64,000 bases of DNA from Pelagibacterales bacterium SAG-MED15 (GCA_014654065.1 JACWDM010000002.1:62001-126000); one strand, 5' to 3'. Shown: positions 21,914 through 32,420, numbered from the stretch's first letter. Notes: generated from the letters alone by a model not told the origin. A program made the numbers and translations.

Positions 21914-21932
21914 CTTATAAATTTATAAGTTA
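21911..21932. repeat. 22-bp perfect palindrome TAACTTATAAATTTATAAGTTA
   Basis: Exactly self-complementary; overlaps the tldE stop codon. Confidence 0.9.
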
Positions 21933-21952
21933 ATAAAAAAAAATTTAAAATA

Positions 21953-22669
21953 GTGAAAATATTTCCAGCCATAGATATTAAGGATAAAAAGTGCGTGAGA
22001 CTACTTAAAGGAGATTTTGACAAGAAAACTGAGTACAAAATGTCTCCAGTTGAACAAGCTAGTAAATATAGGGATCATGGTTTCAAAAATTTACATATAG
22101 TTGATCTTGATGGAGCCTTAACTGGCGAAACAGTTAATCTAGATATTATCAAGGATATAGTTGGTAAATTTGATTTAGAGGTTGAGATTGGTGGCGGTAT
22201 AAGAAAGCTTGATAGTATTCAAAAATATGTTGATGTTGGCGTTGAAAAAGTGATTTTAGGAAGTGCTGCTATTAAAGATAAAAAATTTTTAAAAGAAGCA
22301 TGTCAAAAATTTCCGGATAAAATAGCATTAGGCTTAGATGCTAAAGATGGATATTTATCGGTATCTGGATGGAAGGAAAATTCTAATCAACTAACTTTAG
22401 ATTATTTAAATGAAGTAAATGATTATGGAGTTAGTAGACTTATTTATACTGATATAAATAAAGATGGCATGAAACAAAGCCCAAATTTTTATGAAACATC
22501 AAAAATTGCTGCTAAATCCAATTGTCCTGTAATTATATCTGGTGGGGTTTCATCAATAGATGACATTAAAAAAGCAAAGAGTTTAAAAAATATTGAAGGT
22601 ATAATTGTTGGAAAAGCAATTTATGATGGTGATATTAAATTAGAAGAACTTGTGAAAGAAGATGCTTAA
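21953..22669 (+). CDS. hisA: HisA phosphoribosyl isomerase
   Basis: [27 protein letters not shown]. Confidence 0.98.
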   Translation: MKIFPAIDIKDKKCVRLLKGDFDKKTEYKMSPVEQASKYRDHGFKNLHIVDLDGALTGETVNLDIIKDIVGKFDLEVEIGGGIRKLDSIQKYVDVGVEKVILGSAAIKDKKFLKEACQKFPDKIALGLDAKDGYLSVSGWKENSNQLTLDYLNEVNDYGVSRLIYTDINKDGMKQSPNFYETSKIAAKSNCPVIISGGVSSIDDIKKAKSLKNIEGIIVGKAIYDGDIKLEELVKEDA

Positions 22670-23417
22670 AAATAGAATAATTCCTTGCTTAGATGTTAAG
22701 AATGGTCGAGTTGTGAAAGGTATTAACTTTGTTGATTTAAAAGATGCAGGCGATCCTGTCGAACAAGCAAAAATTTATAGTGATGGTGGCGCTGATGAAA
22801 TTTGTTTTTTAGATATTATAGCCTCTAACGAAAATAGGGATACTATTTACGACGTTGTAGAAAAAACCTCAAAGAAATGTTTTGTGCCTTTAACAGTTGG
22901 TGGAGGCGTTAGAAGTGTTGAAGATATAAGTAAATTACTTAACTGTGGAGCTGACAAAGTTTCAATCAATACTGCTGCTGTAAATGATAAACAGGTTGTT
23001 GTTGATAGTTCAAAAAAGTTTGGCTCTCAATGTATAGTTGTTGCAATAGATGCAAAAAAAAATGGAGACATGTGGGAGATTTATACTCATGGCGGAAGAA
23101 ACAAAACTGATATTGATGCAATTAAATTTGCAAAAGAAATGGAAAAAAGTGGTGCAGGAGAATTATTAGTTACCTCAATGGATAGAGATGGCACACAGGT
23201 TGGATATGATATTGATTTAATGTCTAAAATTTCATCTACTGTAAACATACCTGTAATCGCATCTGGCGGAGTTGGTACCTTAGATCATTTAGTAGATGGT
23301 ATTAAATTAGGTAATGCGAGTGCAGTATTAGCAGCTTCAATTTTTCATTATGGTAAATATTCAGTAAAACAGGCAAAGGAATATTTGGATTCTAAAGGGA
23401 TTCCAGTTAGAATTTAG
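22662..23417 (+). CDS. hisF: Imidazole glycerol phosphate synthase subunit HisF
   Basis: [31 protein letters not shown]. Confidence 0.99.
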   Translation: MLKNRIIPCLDVKNGRVVKGINFVDLKDAGDPVEQAKIYSDGGADEICFLDIIASNENRDTIYDVVEKTSKKCFVPLTVGGGVRSVEDISKLLNCGADKVSINTAAVNDKQVVVDSSKKFGSQCIVVAIDAKKNGDMWEIYTHGGRNKTDIDAIKFAKEMEKSGAGELLVTSMDRDGTQVGYDIDLMSKISSTVNIPVIASGGVGTLDHLVDGIKLGNASAVLAASIFHYGKYSVKQAKEYLDSKGIPVRI

Positions 23418-23418
23418 A

Positions 23419-23703
23419 ATGCTTAAGACTTTAGAAGATCTAGTTAATATAATCAGAGAAAGAAAATCATCATCAGATGAGACTTCTTACACATCAAAAT
23501 TACTTAAAGACAAATCGTTATCTGTAGAAAAGGTTAAAGAGGAGATTGGTGAACTTATAGAAGCAGTAGAAAATAATTCAAACAAGATTCATGAGGCAGC
23601 TGATGTCCTTTATCATTTACTGGTCTATCTAGAGGGAAATGGCGTCCGTATTGAGGATATCATGGATGAATTAGAAAAAAGGAAGAAAAAAAAAGAGTCT
23701 TAA
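23419..23703 (+). CDS. hisE: Phosphoribosyl-ATP pyrophosphatase
   Basis: SYTSKLL, EEIGELIEA, HEAADVLYHLLVYLE. Confidence 0.94.
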   Translation: MLKTLEDLVNIIRERKSSSDETSYTSKLLKDKSLSVEKVKEEIGELIEAVENNSNKIHEAADVLYHLLVYLEGNGVRIEDIMDELEKRKKKKES

Positions 23704-23746
23704 AAAGATCAAATTAGTGTTAGCTTTTTAAAATTTTAAATTCATT

Positions 23747-24685
23747 ATGAGCCACAAATTTTATAAACCTGCAAGAGCAAGACTTCACAGAAGCGAATTA
23801 GCAGTTCCGGGATCATCTCCAAAAATGTTTGAGAAAGCACTAAATTCAGCTGCTGATGTTATATTTTTAGATTTAGAAGATGCAGTGTCGCCGAATGATA
23901 AAATCACAGCAAGAAAAAACACTATAAAGGCTTTGAACGAAATGAATTGGAGAGAGAAGGGCAAAACCATTTCTGTGAGAATAAATAGTTTAGATACTCA
24001 TTATATGTATAGCGATTTAATTGAAATAGTTGAGCAAGCTGGAGAAAATGTTGATACTATTTTAGTTCCAAAAGCAGGAACATCAAGCGATGTATATATG
24101 GTTGACTGTTTGCTAACTCAAATAGAGACACATAAAAAAATAAAAAATAAAATAGGTATAGAGTGTTTAATAGAGACTGCTCTAGGTATGGCAAATATTA
24201 AAGACATTGCACAATCAAGTTCCAGATTAGAGGCTCTACATTTTGGTGTTGCAGATTATGCAGCAAGTTTAAGAGCTAGAACGGTTGTTATAGGAGGATT
24301 AAATCCTGACTATCCTGGAGATCAGTGGCATCACGGTTTGTCGGAATTAGTCGTTGCTTGTAGAGCTTATGGTCTGAGAGCTATCGATGGACCATTTGGA
24401 GATTTTAATGATGCAGATGCATACATAATGTCTGCAAAAAGAGGTGCAGCTATCGGAATTGAAGGCAAATGGGCAATCCACCCATCTCAAATAGAGCTTG
24501 CTAACAAAGTATTTACTCCACCAGAATCAGAAGTTTCAAAAGCAAAAAGAATTATTGATGAACTTGAAAAAGCGGCCAAAGAAGGAAAAGGAGCAGCTCA
24601 ACTTGACGGTCGAATGATTGATGCGGCTTCAGCAAGAATGGCTGAAAACATTGTCAATATTGATAAATTAATACATAATAAATAA
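23747..24685 (+). CDS. mcl: Malyl-CoA lyase / CitE-like lyase
   Basis: RLHRSELAVPGSSPKMFEKA, FLDLEDAVSPNDK, KWAIHPSQI; followed by mtkAB-like genes. Confidence 0.88.
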   Translation: MSHKFYKPARARLHRSELAVPGSSPKMFEKALNSAADVIFLDLEDAVSPNDKITARKNTIKALNEMNWREKGKTISVRINSLDTHYMYSDLIEIVEQAGENVDTILVPKAGTSSDVYMVDCLLTQIETHKKIKNKIGIECLIETALGMANIKDIAQSSSRLEALHFGVADYAASLRARTVVIGGLNPDYPGDQWHHGLSELVVACRAYGLRAIDGPFGDFNDADAYIMSAKRGAAIGIEGKWAIHPSQIELANKVFTPPESEVSKAKRIIDELEKAAKEGKGAAQLDGRMIDAASARMAENIVNIDKLIHNK

Positions 24686-24693
24686 TAAAAATT

Positions 24694-25857
24694 ATGGACA
24701 TTCACGAATACCAAGCAAAAAAAATATTATCAAGTTTTGGAGTATCAATTCCAAGGGGTGGGATTGTTTATAGTCCTGAGAATGCAGAAAATAAAGCCAG
24801 GGAAATTGGTGGAGCTAAATGGGTAGCGAAGGCACAAATACATTCAGGAGCAAGGGGAAAAGCTGGAGGTATAATATTATGTAATACACCTTTAGAAGTG
24901 GCTCAAGCTACTGACAAATTACTTGGAAAAAAATTGGTAACAAATCAAACAGGACCAGAGGGCAAAATAGTTAATAGAATTTATATTGAGGAAGCGACTG
25001 ATATTGAAAAAGAATTATATTTAGGTTTAGTTTTTGACAGAAGTTCTGAGAGTATAATGATCGTAGCTTCAACAGAAGGTGGAATGAGTGTTGAGGAAAT
25101 TTCTAAAGAAAAGCCAGAAACTATAATTAGATCAAAAATAGAGGTTGCAGTTGGTATTCAAAGTTTTCAAGCAAGAGAGCTTGCATTTGGTTTGGGAATT
25201 GAACCGGCATTAATTTCAAGAGTTTCAGATACAATAATCGGATGTTATAAAGCTTTTAGTGAATTAGATGCAACTATGGTTGAGGTCAATCCAATGGTAA
25301 TTTCAAAGCAAAAACAAATATTAGCTTTAGACTGCAAAATGAGTTTTGATAATAATGCAATGTTTAGGCGTAGCCAAGTATCAGAGTTAAGGGACAAAAC
25401 TCAAGAGGAGACCAAAGAAGTCTATGCATCTGACAGAGGTTTAAATTACGTCAGTTTAGATGGAAATATTGGCAATATAATAAATGGCGCTGGACTTGCA
25501 ATGGCATCAATGGACATGATTAAGCTAGCTGGAGGATCTCCTGCGAATTTTCTAGATGTTGGGGGAGGTGCAACTCCTGAAAAAATTGTAAAAGCATTTA
25601 AACTAATAACAATGGATGAAAAAGTTAAAGTTATATTAGTTAATATTTTTGCAGGAATTAATAGATGTGATTGGGTAGCAGAAGGTATAGTTCAAGCTTT
25701 AGAAAAAATTGATGTAAAAGTTCCTCTTGTAATAAGATTAGCCGGTACGAATGTTAAAAAAGGAAATGAAATACTTAAAAAAAGTAAAATTAAATATATT
25801 GAGGCAAATACTCTTGAAGATGCTGCAAACAAAGCAGTTAAAGCTTTAGGTAACTAA
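24694..25857 (+). CDS. mtkA: Malate-CoA ligase (malate thiokinase) beta subunit, SucC-like
   Basis: MDIHEYQAKKIL, GARGKAGG, LVTNQTGPEGK, FAGINRCDWVAEG; MtkA-like features and mcl neighbour. Confidence 0.8.
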   Translation: MDIHEYQAKKILSSFGVSIPRGGIVYSPENAENKAREIGGAKWVAKAQIHSGARGKAGGIILCNTPLEVAQATDKLLGKKLVTNQTGPEGKIVNRIYIEEATDIEKELYLGLVFDRSSESIMIVASTEGGMSVEEISKEKPETIIRSKIEVAVGIQSFQARELAFGLGIEPALISRVSDTIIGCYKAFSELDATMVEVNPMVISKQKQILALDCKMSFDNNAMFRRSQVSELRDKTQEETKEVYASDRGLNYVSLDGNIGNIINGAGLAMASMDMIKLAGGSPANFLDVGGGATPEKIVKAFKLITMDEKVKVILVNIFAGINRCDWVAEGIVQALEKIDVKVPLVIRLAGTNVKKGNEILKKSKIKYIEANTLEDAANKAVKALGN

Positions 25858-25860
25858 TTT

Positions 25861-26742
25861 ATGGCTGTTATAATTGATAAAAATTCAAAAATAATAATTC
25901 AAGGTTTCACAGGCAAAATGGGAACATTTCATGCGGACGAAATGATAAAGTATGGATCAAATGTCGTTGGTGGCGTCACACCAGGAAAAGGTGGTTCTAA
26001 GCATTTAGATCGTCCTGTATTTAATACAGTAAAAGAAGCTGTTAAACAAACGGGTGCCACTGCTTCGATATTATTTGTCCCACCAGCTTTTGCTGCAGAC
26101 TCCGCAATGGAAGCAGCTGATGCAGGAATTAAAACTTGTGTAGCAATTGTAGATGGTATCCCATCTCACGACATGATTAAGATTAAGAGATATATGAGGA
26201 GATATACTAAAAGTGGAAAGATGACTTTGGTGGGTCCTAATTGTGCAGGAATAATAAGTCCTGGTAAATCTATGCTAGGAATAATGCCTGGTCATATTTA
26301 TAAAGAGGGTAGAGTTGGAATAATTAGTAGATCAGGAACTTTAGGTTACGAGGCAGCACAACAACTCAAAAATTTAAATATTGGAGTTTCAACAAGTGTT
26401 GGGATTGGTGGTGATCCAATCAACGGAAGTTCTTTTAGGGATATTATTGAAAAGTTTGAAACTGATGATGAAACAGATGCAATTTTAATGATTGGGGAAA
26501 TTGGTGGACCTCAAGAAGTTGCTGCAGGTCATTTTGCTAGAGAAAATATGAAAAAACCAGTCATAGCATATATAGCAGGACTAACTGCACCAAAAGGCAG
26601 AGTGATGGGTCATGCAGGTGCAATTGTTTCAGCATATGGAGAAAGTGCTGTTGAAAAAGTTGAGCTCTTAAAAGAATGTGGTGTAACAATTTCAAAAAAT
26701 CCTTCAGTAATGGGAGATACTGTAAAAAGAGTGCTTGGTTAA
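25861..26742 (+). CDS. mtkB: Malate-CoA ligase (malate thiokinase) alpha subunit, SucD-like
   Basis: IIQGFTGKMGTFHADEMI, GPNCAGIISPGKSMLGIMPGHIY, MGHAGAIVS. Confidence 0.8.
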   Translation: MAVIIDKNSKIIIQGFTGKMGTFHADEMIKYGSNVVGGVTPGKGGSKHLDRPVFNTVKEAVKQTGATASILFVPPAFAADSAMEAADAGIKTCVAIVDGIPSHDMIKIKRYMRRYTKSGKMTLVGPNCAGIISPGKSMLGIMPGHIYKEGRVGIISRSGTLGYEAAQQLKNLNIGVSTSVGIGGDPINGSSFRDIIEKFETDDETDAILMIGEIGGPQEVAAGHFARENMKKPVIAYIAGLTAPKGRVMGHAGAIVSAYGESAVEKVELLKECGVTISKNPSVMGDTVKRVLG

Positions 26743-26754
26743 AATTAATTTTTT

Positions 26755-27099
26755 ATGGGTAAAATAAAAATAATATTTTTAATTATAATTGGTTTCATAG
26801 TTTACAAAGGTTTTGTAGCAATTAAAAATTTTGAAATCGGAATTGATAAAGAAGTTGCTCAAATCGAAGAAATGGGATTTGAAAAGGAAGGCCAGGTGAT
26901 AGGGTTAATGATGTATCTTGGAGATCCTGAGGATCTAAAATTAGTCGAACACTTACTTGTTAAAAATAAATCTAAATGTTTTGAAATGAAAGTAATTGCA
27001 GAGGAAAACTCTAATGCATATTATGAATGTGCTAGGGTGATAGCCATTACTAAGGAAGGAAAAATAATTAGAGTGATAGAAGAAATTGAGGTTTTATAA
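26755..27099 (+). CDS. Hypothetical protein with N-terminal TM segment
   Basis: ORF with tight 4-bp-scale junctions to neighbours; hydrophobic N-terminus. Confidence 0.7.
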   Translation: MGKIKIIFLIIIGFIVYKGFVAIKNFEIGIDKEVAQIEEMGFEKEGQVIGLMMYLGDPEDLKLVEHLLVKNKSKCFEMKVIAEENSNAYYECARVIAITKEGKIIRVIEEIEVL

Positions 27100-27464
27100 T
27101 GGCTTACGATGACAATAATATATTTGCTAAAGTTTTGAGGGGAGAAATACCTTGTAAAAAAATTTATGAGGACGATTTTGTATTATCGTTTTATGACATT
27201 AATCCTCAAAAAAAAATTCATGCTTTAGTAATTCCTAAAGGAAAATATATTGATCTAGATGACTTTAGCGACAAAGCAAGTGATGATGAAATTGTAGGAT
27301 TAATTAAAGGGGTTAATAAGGTAGCAAAAAAATTAGGCATCTCAGTTGAGGAAGGCAATGGTTATAGAGCACTTACAAACATAAGCGAACATGGCGGTCA
27401 GGAAGTGCCACATTTACACTTTCATGTTTTTGGTGGCGAAAAAGTTGGGAAAATGGTTGAATGA
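27099..27464 (+). CDS. HIT family protein (HinT-like)
   Basis: NIFAKVLRGEIPCKKIYED, GGQEVPHLHFHVFGG (HxHxH). Confidence 0.95.
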   Translation: MAYDDNNIFAKVLRGEIPCKKIYEDDFVLSFYDINPQKKIHALVIPKGKYIDLDDFSDKASDDEIVGLIKGVNKVAKKLGISVEEGNGYRALTNISEHGGQEVPHLHFHVFGGEKVGKMVE

Positions 27465-27973
27465 TTGAAAAAATTGATAGATATTATTTAGAAATTTTAT
27501 CAATCCAAAGCTTAAAGTATAAAAAAAAACCTAATGAAAATCTTAACATTGAGCTCTTAAAAAAAGAAAATTTTGATTTAAATAAATTTTTCTACAAACA
27601 AGTCGGTAAAAAATATCAATGGATTGACCGATTAATCTGGAGCGATGCTTCTTGGCAAAATTATATATCTAATAACAATTTAAAAACATATGTACTAAAG
27701 GAAAACGATGAATTAGTAGGATATTTTGAGCTAATTCATAATACAGAGACTAATAATTGTGAAATTGCTTATTTTGGAATTTTAGAAGAATTTTTTGGAA
27801 AAGGTTATGGGGGCTATTTATTATCTGAAGCAATCAAATTTGGTTTTAACTTGAATGCAAAAAGAGTTTGGGTTCATACATGTTCTTTAGACCACCCAAA
27901 TGCAATTTTAAATTATAGATCAAGAGGCATGAAAGTCTTTAAAAGTGAAATTTTAGAGAGAAGAGCTATTTAA
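27461..27973 (+). CDS. GNAT family N-acetyltransferase
   Basis: EIAYFGILEEFFGKGYGGYLLSEAI, VWVHTCSLDHPNAILNYRSRGMKVF. Confidence 0.9.
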   Translation: MIEKIDRYYLEILSIQSLKYKKKPNENLNIELLKKENFDLNKFFYKQVGKKYQWIDRLIWSDASWQNYISNNNLKTYVLKENDELVGYFELIHNTETNNCEIAYFGILEEFFGKGYGGYLLSEAIKFGFNLNAKRVWVHTCSLDHPNAILNYRSRGMKVFKSEILERRAI

Positions 27974-28527
27974 TTAATAGATGGTAATTTAAATTGATCT
28001 TTTTTTAGCGGTAAATTTATTTTTAAATCAAAAAGGTATGTAATAACTAAGTTTTGATAAATATCAATATTTTGCCATCCAATAATATTTAAAGTTGTTT
28101 TATCAAAAAAAATATTTACACTATTTTCACTTTCATCAAATTTAAAGCGATAAAACTTGTCATCAATTAAATCTACATTTGTTTCCTTTATTTTTGAAAT
28201 TAGGAAATTTTTATCTAAAATTAAATTAAGTGCAGTTTTTTCAATAGGATAAATATAATATTGATTAATTCTTTGATTTTTAATCACCAGACTTTTGCCA
28301 TCAGATACTAGAAGTTTTTCCTTATTATTTTCATATAAACAGTAAATCTTTTTAGGGTATTCAATAATACAATTACCCTTTTCCTCCTTATCATTTATAT
28401 TTTGTTTAAAAGAGAAAGATAGATTTTCAATTTTATTAAAATTATTAATAATATTTATAACTTCTGACGCTTTTAAATTATTAAAAAAAAAACAAAAACA
28501 AAAAAAAACAATGAAAATTTTTTTCAT
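27970..28527 (-). CDS. lolA: Outer-membrane lipoprotein carrier protein LolA-like
   Basis: Signal peptide; FKQNINDKEEKGNCIIEYPKKIYC...; adjacent to ftsK as commonly seen. Confidence 0.78.
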   Translation of the reverse strand: MKKIFIVFFCFCFFFNNLKASEVINIINNFNKIENLSFSFKQNINDKEEKGNCIIEYPKKIYCLYENNKEKLLVSDGKSLVIKNQRINQYYIYPIEKTALNLILDKNFLISKIKETNVDLIDDKFYRFKFDESENSVNIFFDKTTLNIIGWQNIDIYQNLVITYLFDLKINLPLKKDQFKLPSIN

Positions 28528-30614
28528 TATTTTAAAACATCTCTTTTACCAACATGGTTTGCTTTACTAACGATTCCTTCTTGCTCCATCATATCTATAA
28601 TTCTTGCAGCCCTATTATATCCAATTTGTAACTTTCTTTGTAAAAATGAAGTCGAAGCCTTACCTTCTGTTTTAATAATTTCAACAGCAGTTACATACAA
28701 ATCATCTTTATTATCACTTGATGCTGACGTACCCGAATCACGCTCATCTGCAAAATTTAGAATTTCATCAACATAATCAGGCTCAGCCTGTGAGCGAATA
28801 AAGTTGTTAATTTTATCTATCTCACTTTCCGAAACATATGGAGCATGAATTCTAATTATTCTATTGGCTGATGACATATAAAGCATATCACCCTTACCAA
28901 GCAACTGTTCTGCTCCTTGTTCTCCTAAAATTGTTCTACTATCTATTTTTGACGTAACTTGGAAAGATATTCTTGTTGGAAAATTTGCTTTAATGGTTCC
29001 AGTAATAACATCTACACTTGGCCTTTGGGTTGCCATAATAATATGAATTCCAGCAGCTCTTGCCATTTGAGATAGTTTTTGAATATAATTTTCGATTTCC
29101 TTGCCGGCAACTAACATTAAATCCGACATTTCATCAACTATCACAATTATGTATGGCATGGCATGCGAGTGCTTTTTATTGTAGCCATCGATATTTTTAA
29201 CTCCTTCTCTTGTCATCAATTTATATCTACTTTCCATTTCTTTAACGACCCATCCTAATACAGATGCTGCTTTTTTTGCTTCAGTTATAACTGGACAAAG
29301 TAAATGAGGTATACCTTCGTAAGTTGATAATTCTAACATTTTAGGGTCAATTAAAATGAATTTACATTTATCAGGCGAGTGTTTGTATAAAAGCGAAAGT
29401 ATAATTGTGTTAATGCAAACAGATTTTCCAGAACCAGTTGTTCCAGCTATTAATAAGTGGGGCATAGAAGATAAATCCCCAGTAATTGGAATCCCAGAAA
29501 TACTTTTTCCAAGAGCAATTGGTAATTTAATATCTTTATTTTTAAAATTTGGTGAAGAAATTATTTCACTTAAATATACGTTTTCTCTATAAGTATTTGG
29601 AAGTTCAATACCAATAGTATTTTGTCCTGGAATTGTAGAAATTCTTGCAGATTCTGAGCTTGTGTTTCTAGCAATGTCTTCGGAAAGGTTTATGACTTTT
29701 GAAACCTTTACACCAGCCGCAGGTTCAAATTCATTCAATGTAACCACAGGTCCGTTACTAACTTTTTTAATTTTACCCTCAACACCAAAATCTAGAAGTA
29801 TCTTTTCTAAAGAATTAGAATCGTAATTTTGATCATCTGATTTTCTTGATCTCTCCTCTTTTGAGGCAATATTTAAAAAATCTATACTTGGTTGTTTATA
29901 TTTAAGCTTAGTGGTTTTATTTTGGTATGTGTTTTGATTAAAAGAAAAATTTTCCTGCACACTTTCAACTGGTTCTTCATCGATAGATTTATAAATATCA
30001 TCATTAATAATTTTATTTTGTAAAGAGATATTTGATTTTTTATTTAACGTAATTTTTTTAACTAAGTTTACAAAACTTTTAATACTGAAATTAATACTTT
30101 TGAAAAAAAGTAAAAGAGTGGAAATGAGCATAAAGTAGTAAGATATATCTTTGTTTATTAAGAGTATATTTTCAACAAAACCCTTGGAGAAAGTATTTCC
30201 AATAAAACCTCCGTTACCATTAATTGGTAACCAAAATGAGTTAAAATAGAATATTGTTAAAAAAATTGTTCCAAAGAATATATACAGGATTACATAAAAA
30301 AAATTTTGTAAAATAATTGTTAATTCTTTTTTAAAAAAAATATTAAGACCTGTTATGAATAAAGTAGTCGTTAGTAAAAAAGAAATTAAACCAATTGATT
30401 GTAAAAAAAAATCAGAAACAACACTACCATAAAAACCTAGGACATTTTGTATTTGATTATTATTAGAATAAACAAAATTAGGATCAGAGGCTGTATATGT
30501 AAGTAGAGCTATAACGAGCAGTATACTGGTAGTAGTTAAGACGATACCAAATAGCTGAATTAATCTGTTGATTATAAAGCTTGATACATTTTGTAGTAAA
30601 GATTTAATGCTCAT
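28527..30614 (-). CDS. ftsK: DNA translocase FtsK
   Basis: IAGTTGSGKSVCINTI, DPKMLELS, GTIKANFPTRISFQV, C-terminal gamma domain; start moved to MSIKSLLQ at 30614. Confidence 0.96.
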   Translation of the reverse strand: MSIKSLLQNVSSFIINRLIQLFGIVLTTTSILLVIALLTYTASDPNFVYSNNNQIQNVLGFYGSVVSDFFLQSIGLISFLLTTTLFITGLNIFFKKELTIILQNFFYVILYIFFGTIFLTIFYFNSFWLPINGNGGFIGNTFSKGFVENILLINKDISYYFMLISTLLLFFKSINFSIKSFVNLVKKITLNKKSNISLQNKIINDDIYKSIDEEPVESVQENFSFNQNTYQNKTTKLKYKQPSIDFLNIASKEERSRKSDDQNYDSNSLEKILLDFGVEGKIKKVSNGPVVTLNEFEPAAGVKVSKVINLSEDIARNTSSESARISTIPGQNTIGIELPNTYRENVYLSEIISSPNFKNKDIKLPIALGKSISGIPITGDLSSMPHLLIAGTTGSGKSVCINTIILSLLYKHSPDKCKFILIDPKMLELSTYEGIPHLLCPVITEAKKAASVLGWVVKEMESRYKLMTREGVKNIDGYNKKHSHAMPYIIVIVDEMSDLMLVAGKEIENYIQKLSQMARAAGIHIIMATQRPSVDVITGTIKANFPTRISFQVTSKIDSRTILGEQGAEQLLGKGDMLYMSSANRIIRIHAPYVSESEIDKINNFIRSQAEPDYVDEILNFADERDSGTSASSDNKDDLYVTAVEIIKTEGKASTSFLQRKLQIGYNRAARIIDMMEQEGIVSKANHVGKRDVLK

Positions 30615-30680
30615 AATATTAAAAAGAATCCAATTTACCACTTTGTATCACTTAATATTTGTTGTTAAAATTATTTTTTT

Positions 30681-31775
30681 ATGAAAATAAGTATTATTGG
30701 GAATAACCTTACAGGTTTAATTTTAGCTAAAGCTTTATATAATAAAAATATAAATGTTGAAATTTTCTACGTTGATAAATCAAAGAAACATAAATCTAAT
30801 AGAACAATAGCAATAACAAATAAAAATATGAATTTTGTAGAAAAAAATTTATTTCATATTTCTAAAAAATTTATAAATCCTATTAATGAAATTGGTATTG
30901 CAACAGAAAATAGTAACAATAAAGAAATATTTAATTTTAAAAATAAAAAAAATCTTTTTTATTTAATAAGAAATAAGGATCTTTTAAAGATCTTAAAAAA
31001 AAATTTAAAAGGAGTTAAACTTAATAAAATTAAAAGTCAAAATTTTTACGAAAGTTTATTAAATAAAAATAAAAATAAAAGAGATTTAATAATAAATTGT
31101 GAAAAAAATAATATTTATAATAAAAAATTTTTTCATAAAAAATTTAATAAAAATTACAATAGTATAGCTTTTACATTTATTATAAATCACGAACCTGTTA
31201 ATAATAATAAAGCTTTACAAATTTTTACTAAGCATGGTCCCTTAGCATTTCTACCATTGTCAAAATTCCAGACGTCAATAGTATTTTCTATTAATAAAAA
31301 AAGTTTTATACGATCAAATTCTGACGTTTTTGATTTATTTAAAAAATATAATAAAATTTATAAAAAAATAAAATTTTCTCAAATCGAAAAAGTAGAACTT
31401 AAATTTGAAGTAGCACGACATTACTATCACGATGAGATTCTTTTATTTGGTGATAGTCTTCATCAAATTCATCCATTAGCTGGTCAAGGTTTCAACATGA
31501 CAATAAGAGATTTGCAAATTTTAATAAATGAAATAATTCAAATCAAGGATCTTGGCCTGCCTATAAATAAAAATTTGTTAAAAGAATTTCAAGCTAAAAC
31601 TAAACCCTATAATTTTCTATACTCAAATAGCATAAATCTTATAGAAACTTTTTTTAAAGTAGATAACAATTTTAAAAATAAAATTTCTAACTCAATTCCT
31701 TTAAGTTTAAATAAAAATAAAATATTTAAAAATTTTATTATGAAAGTGGCTGACGAAGGTTTTAGCTTTTTTTAA
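30681..31775 (+). CDS. UbiH-like FAD-dependent monooxygenase (ubiquinone biosynthesis)
   Basis: FAD N-terminus SIIGNNLTGLILAKAL; LLFGDSLHQIHPLAGQGFNMTIRDL. Confidence 0.82.
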   Translation: MKISIIGNNLTGLILAKALYNKNINVEIFYVDKSKKHKSNRTIAITNKNMNFVEKNLFHISKKFINPINEIGIATENSNNKEIFNFKNKKNLFYLIRNKDLLKILKKNLKGVKLNKIKSQNFYESLLNKNKNKRDLIINCEKNNIYNKKFFHKKFNKNYNSIAFTFIINHEPVNNNKALQIFTKHGPLAFLPLSKFQTSIVFSINKKSFIRSNSDVFDLFKKYNKIYKKIKFSQIEKVELKFEVARHYYHDEILLFGDSLHQIHPLAGQGFNMTIRDLQILINEIIQIKDLGLPINKNLLKEFQAKTKPYNFLYSNSINLIETFFKVDNNFKNKISNSIPLSLNKNKIFKNFIMKVADEGFSFF

Positions 31776-32420
31776 TTACTGTAAAGTATTATTTTGAAAA
31801 TTATCTAATAGATAAGTTTTTAAAATTTTTTCCAATTTTAATTTTCTATCATTAACATTTAAGCTTTCTAACAATGTTTGTTTTTCTTCCAAGCTTATTG
31901 GAGATGCCATAGATAAAGTATTTATAGTATTATATAAATCTTGCTTTTCAAGCTCTGACCAATTTATAGCATAACCTTTTTTATTAAATATACTTTTAAG
32001 ATCTTTTAGAATTGTTTCTAAATTTGAGAAATTAATTTTCTCTCTATTTTCTTTTAAATCAAAAGAAAACTTTTCATAATTTACTTTGCAAACCCTATAA
32101 AGTTTATTTGTAGAAATTTCTTTTAAAATCTCAAATCTACTTATTCCATTCAAAACAATTAAATATCTTCCATCATCAGTTTCGTTAAAACTTGTAATTT
32201 TCCCAACGCATCCAACATTATAGAGGTTAGGCTTTTTTAAATCTCCAGTTTTTTTAGGTTGAACCATACCTATCATTCTATGTGATTTCATTGCGTCATC
32301 GATCATTTGTACATATCTTGGTTCAAAAATATTTAATGGAACTGTACTCTCAGGAAAGATAATAAAATTAGAAAGTGGAAAAATGGATATTTCTTCAGGT
32401 AATTTTTTATTATTTTGCAT
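31776..32420 (-). CDS. Standalone Lon N-terminal (substrate-binding) domain protein
   Basis: ISIFPLSNFIIFPESTVPLNIFEPRYVQMIDDAM; no ATPase or protease domain. Confidence 0.9.
   Translation of the reverse strand: MQNNKKLPEEISIFPLSNFIIFPESTVPLNIFEPRYVQMIDDAMKSHRMIGMVQPKKTGDLKKPNLYNVGCVGKITSFNETDDGRYLIVLNGISRFEILKEISTNKLYRVCKVNYEKFSFDLKENREKINFSNLETILKDLKSIFNKKGYAINWSELEKQDLYNTINTLSMASPISLEEKQTLLESLNVNDRKLKLEKILKTYLLDNFQNNTLQ

Noticed and set aside
26743-26754. Riboswitch or regulatory RNA in the mcl-mtkAB region
   Set aside because: Gaps are too short to hold one
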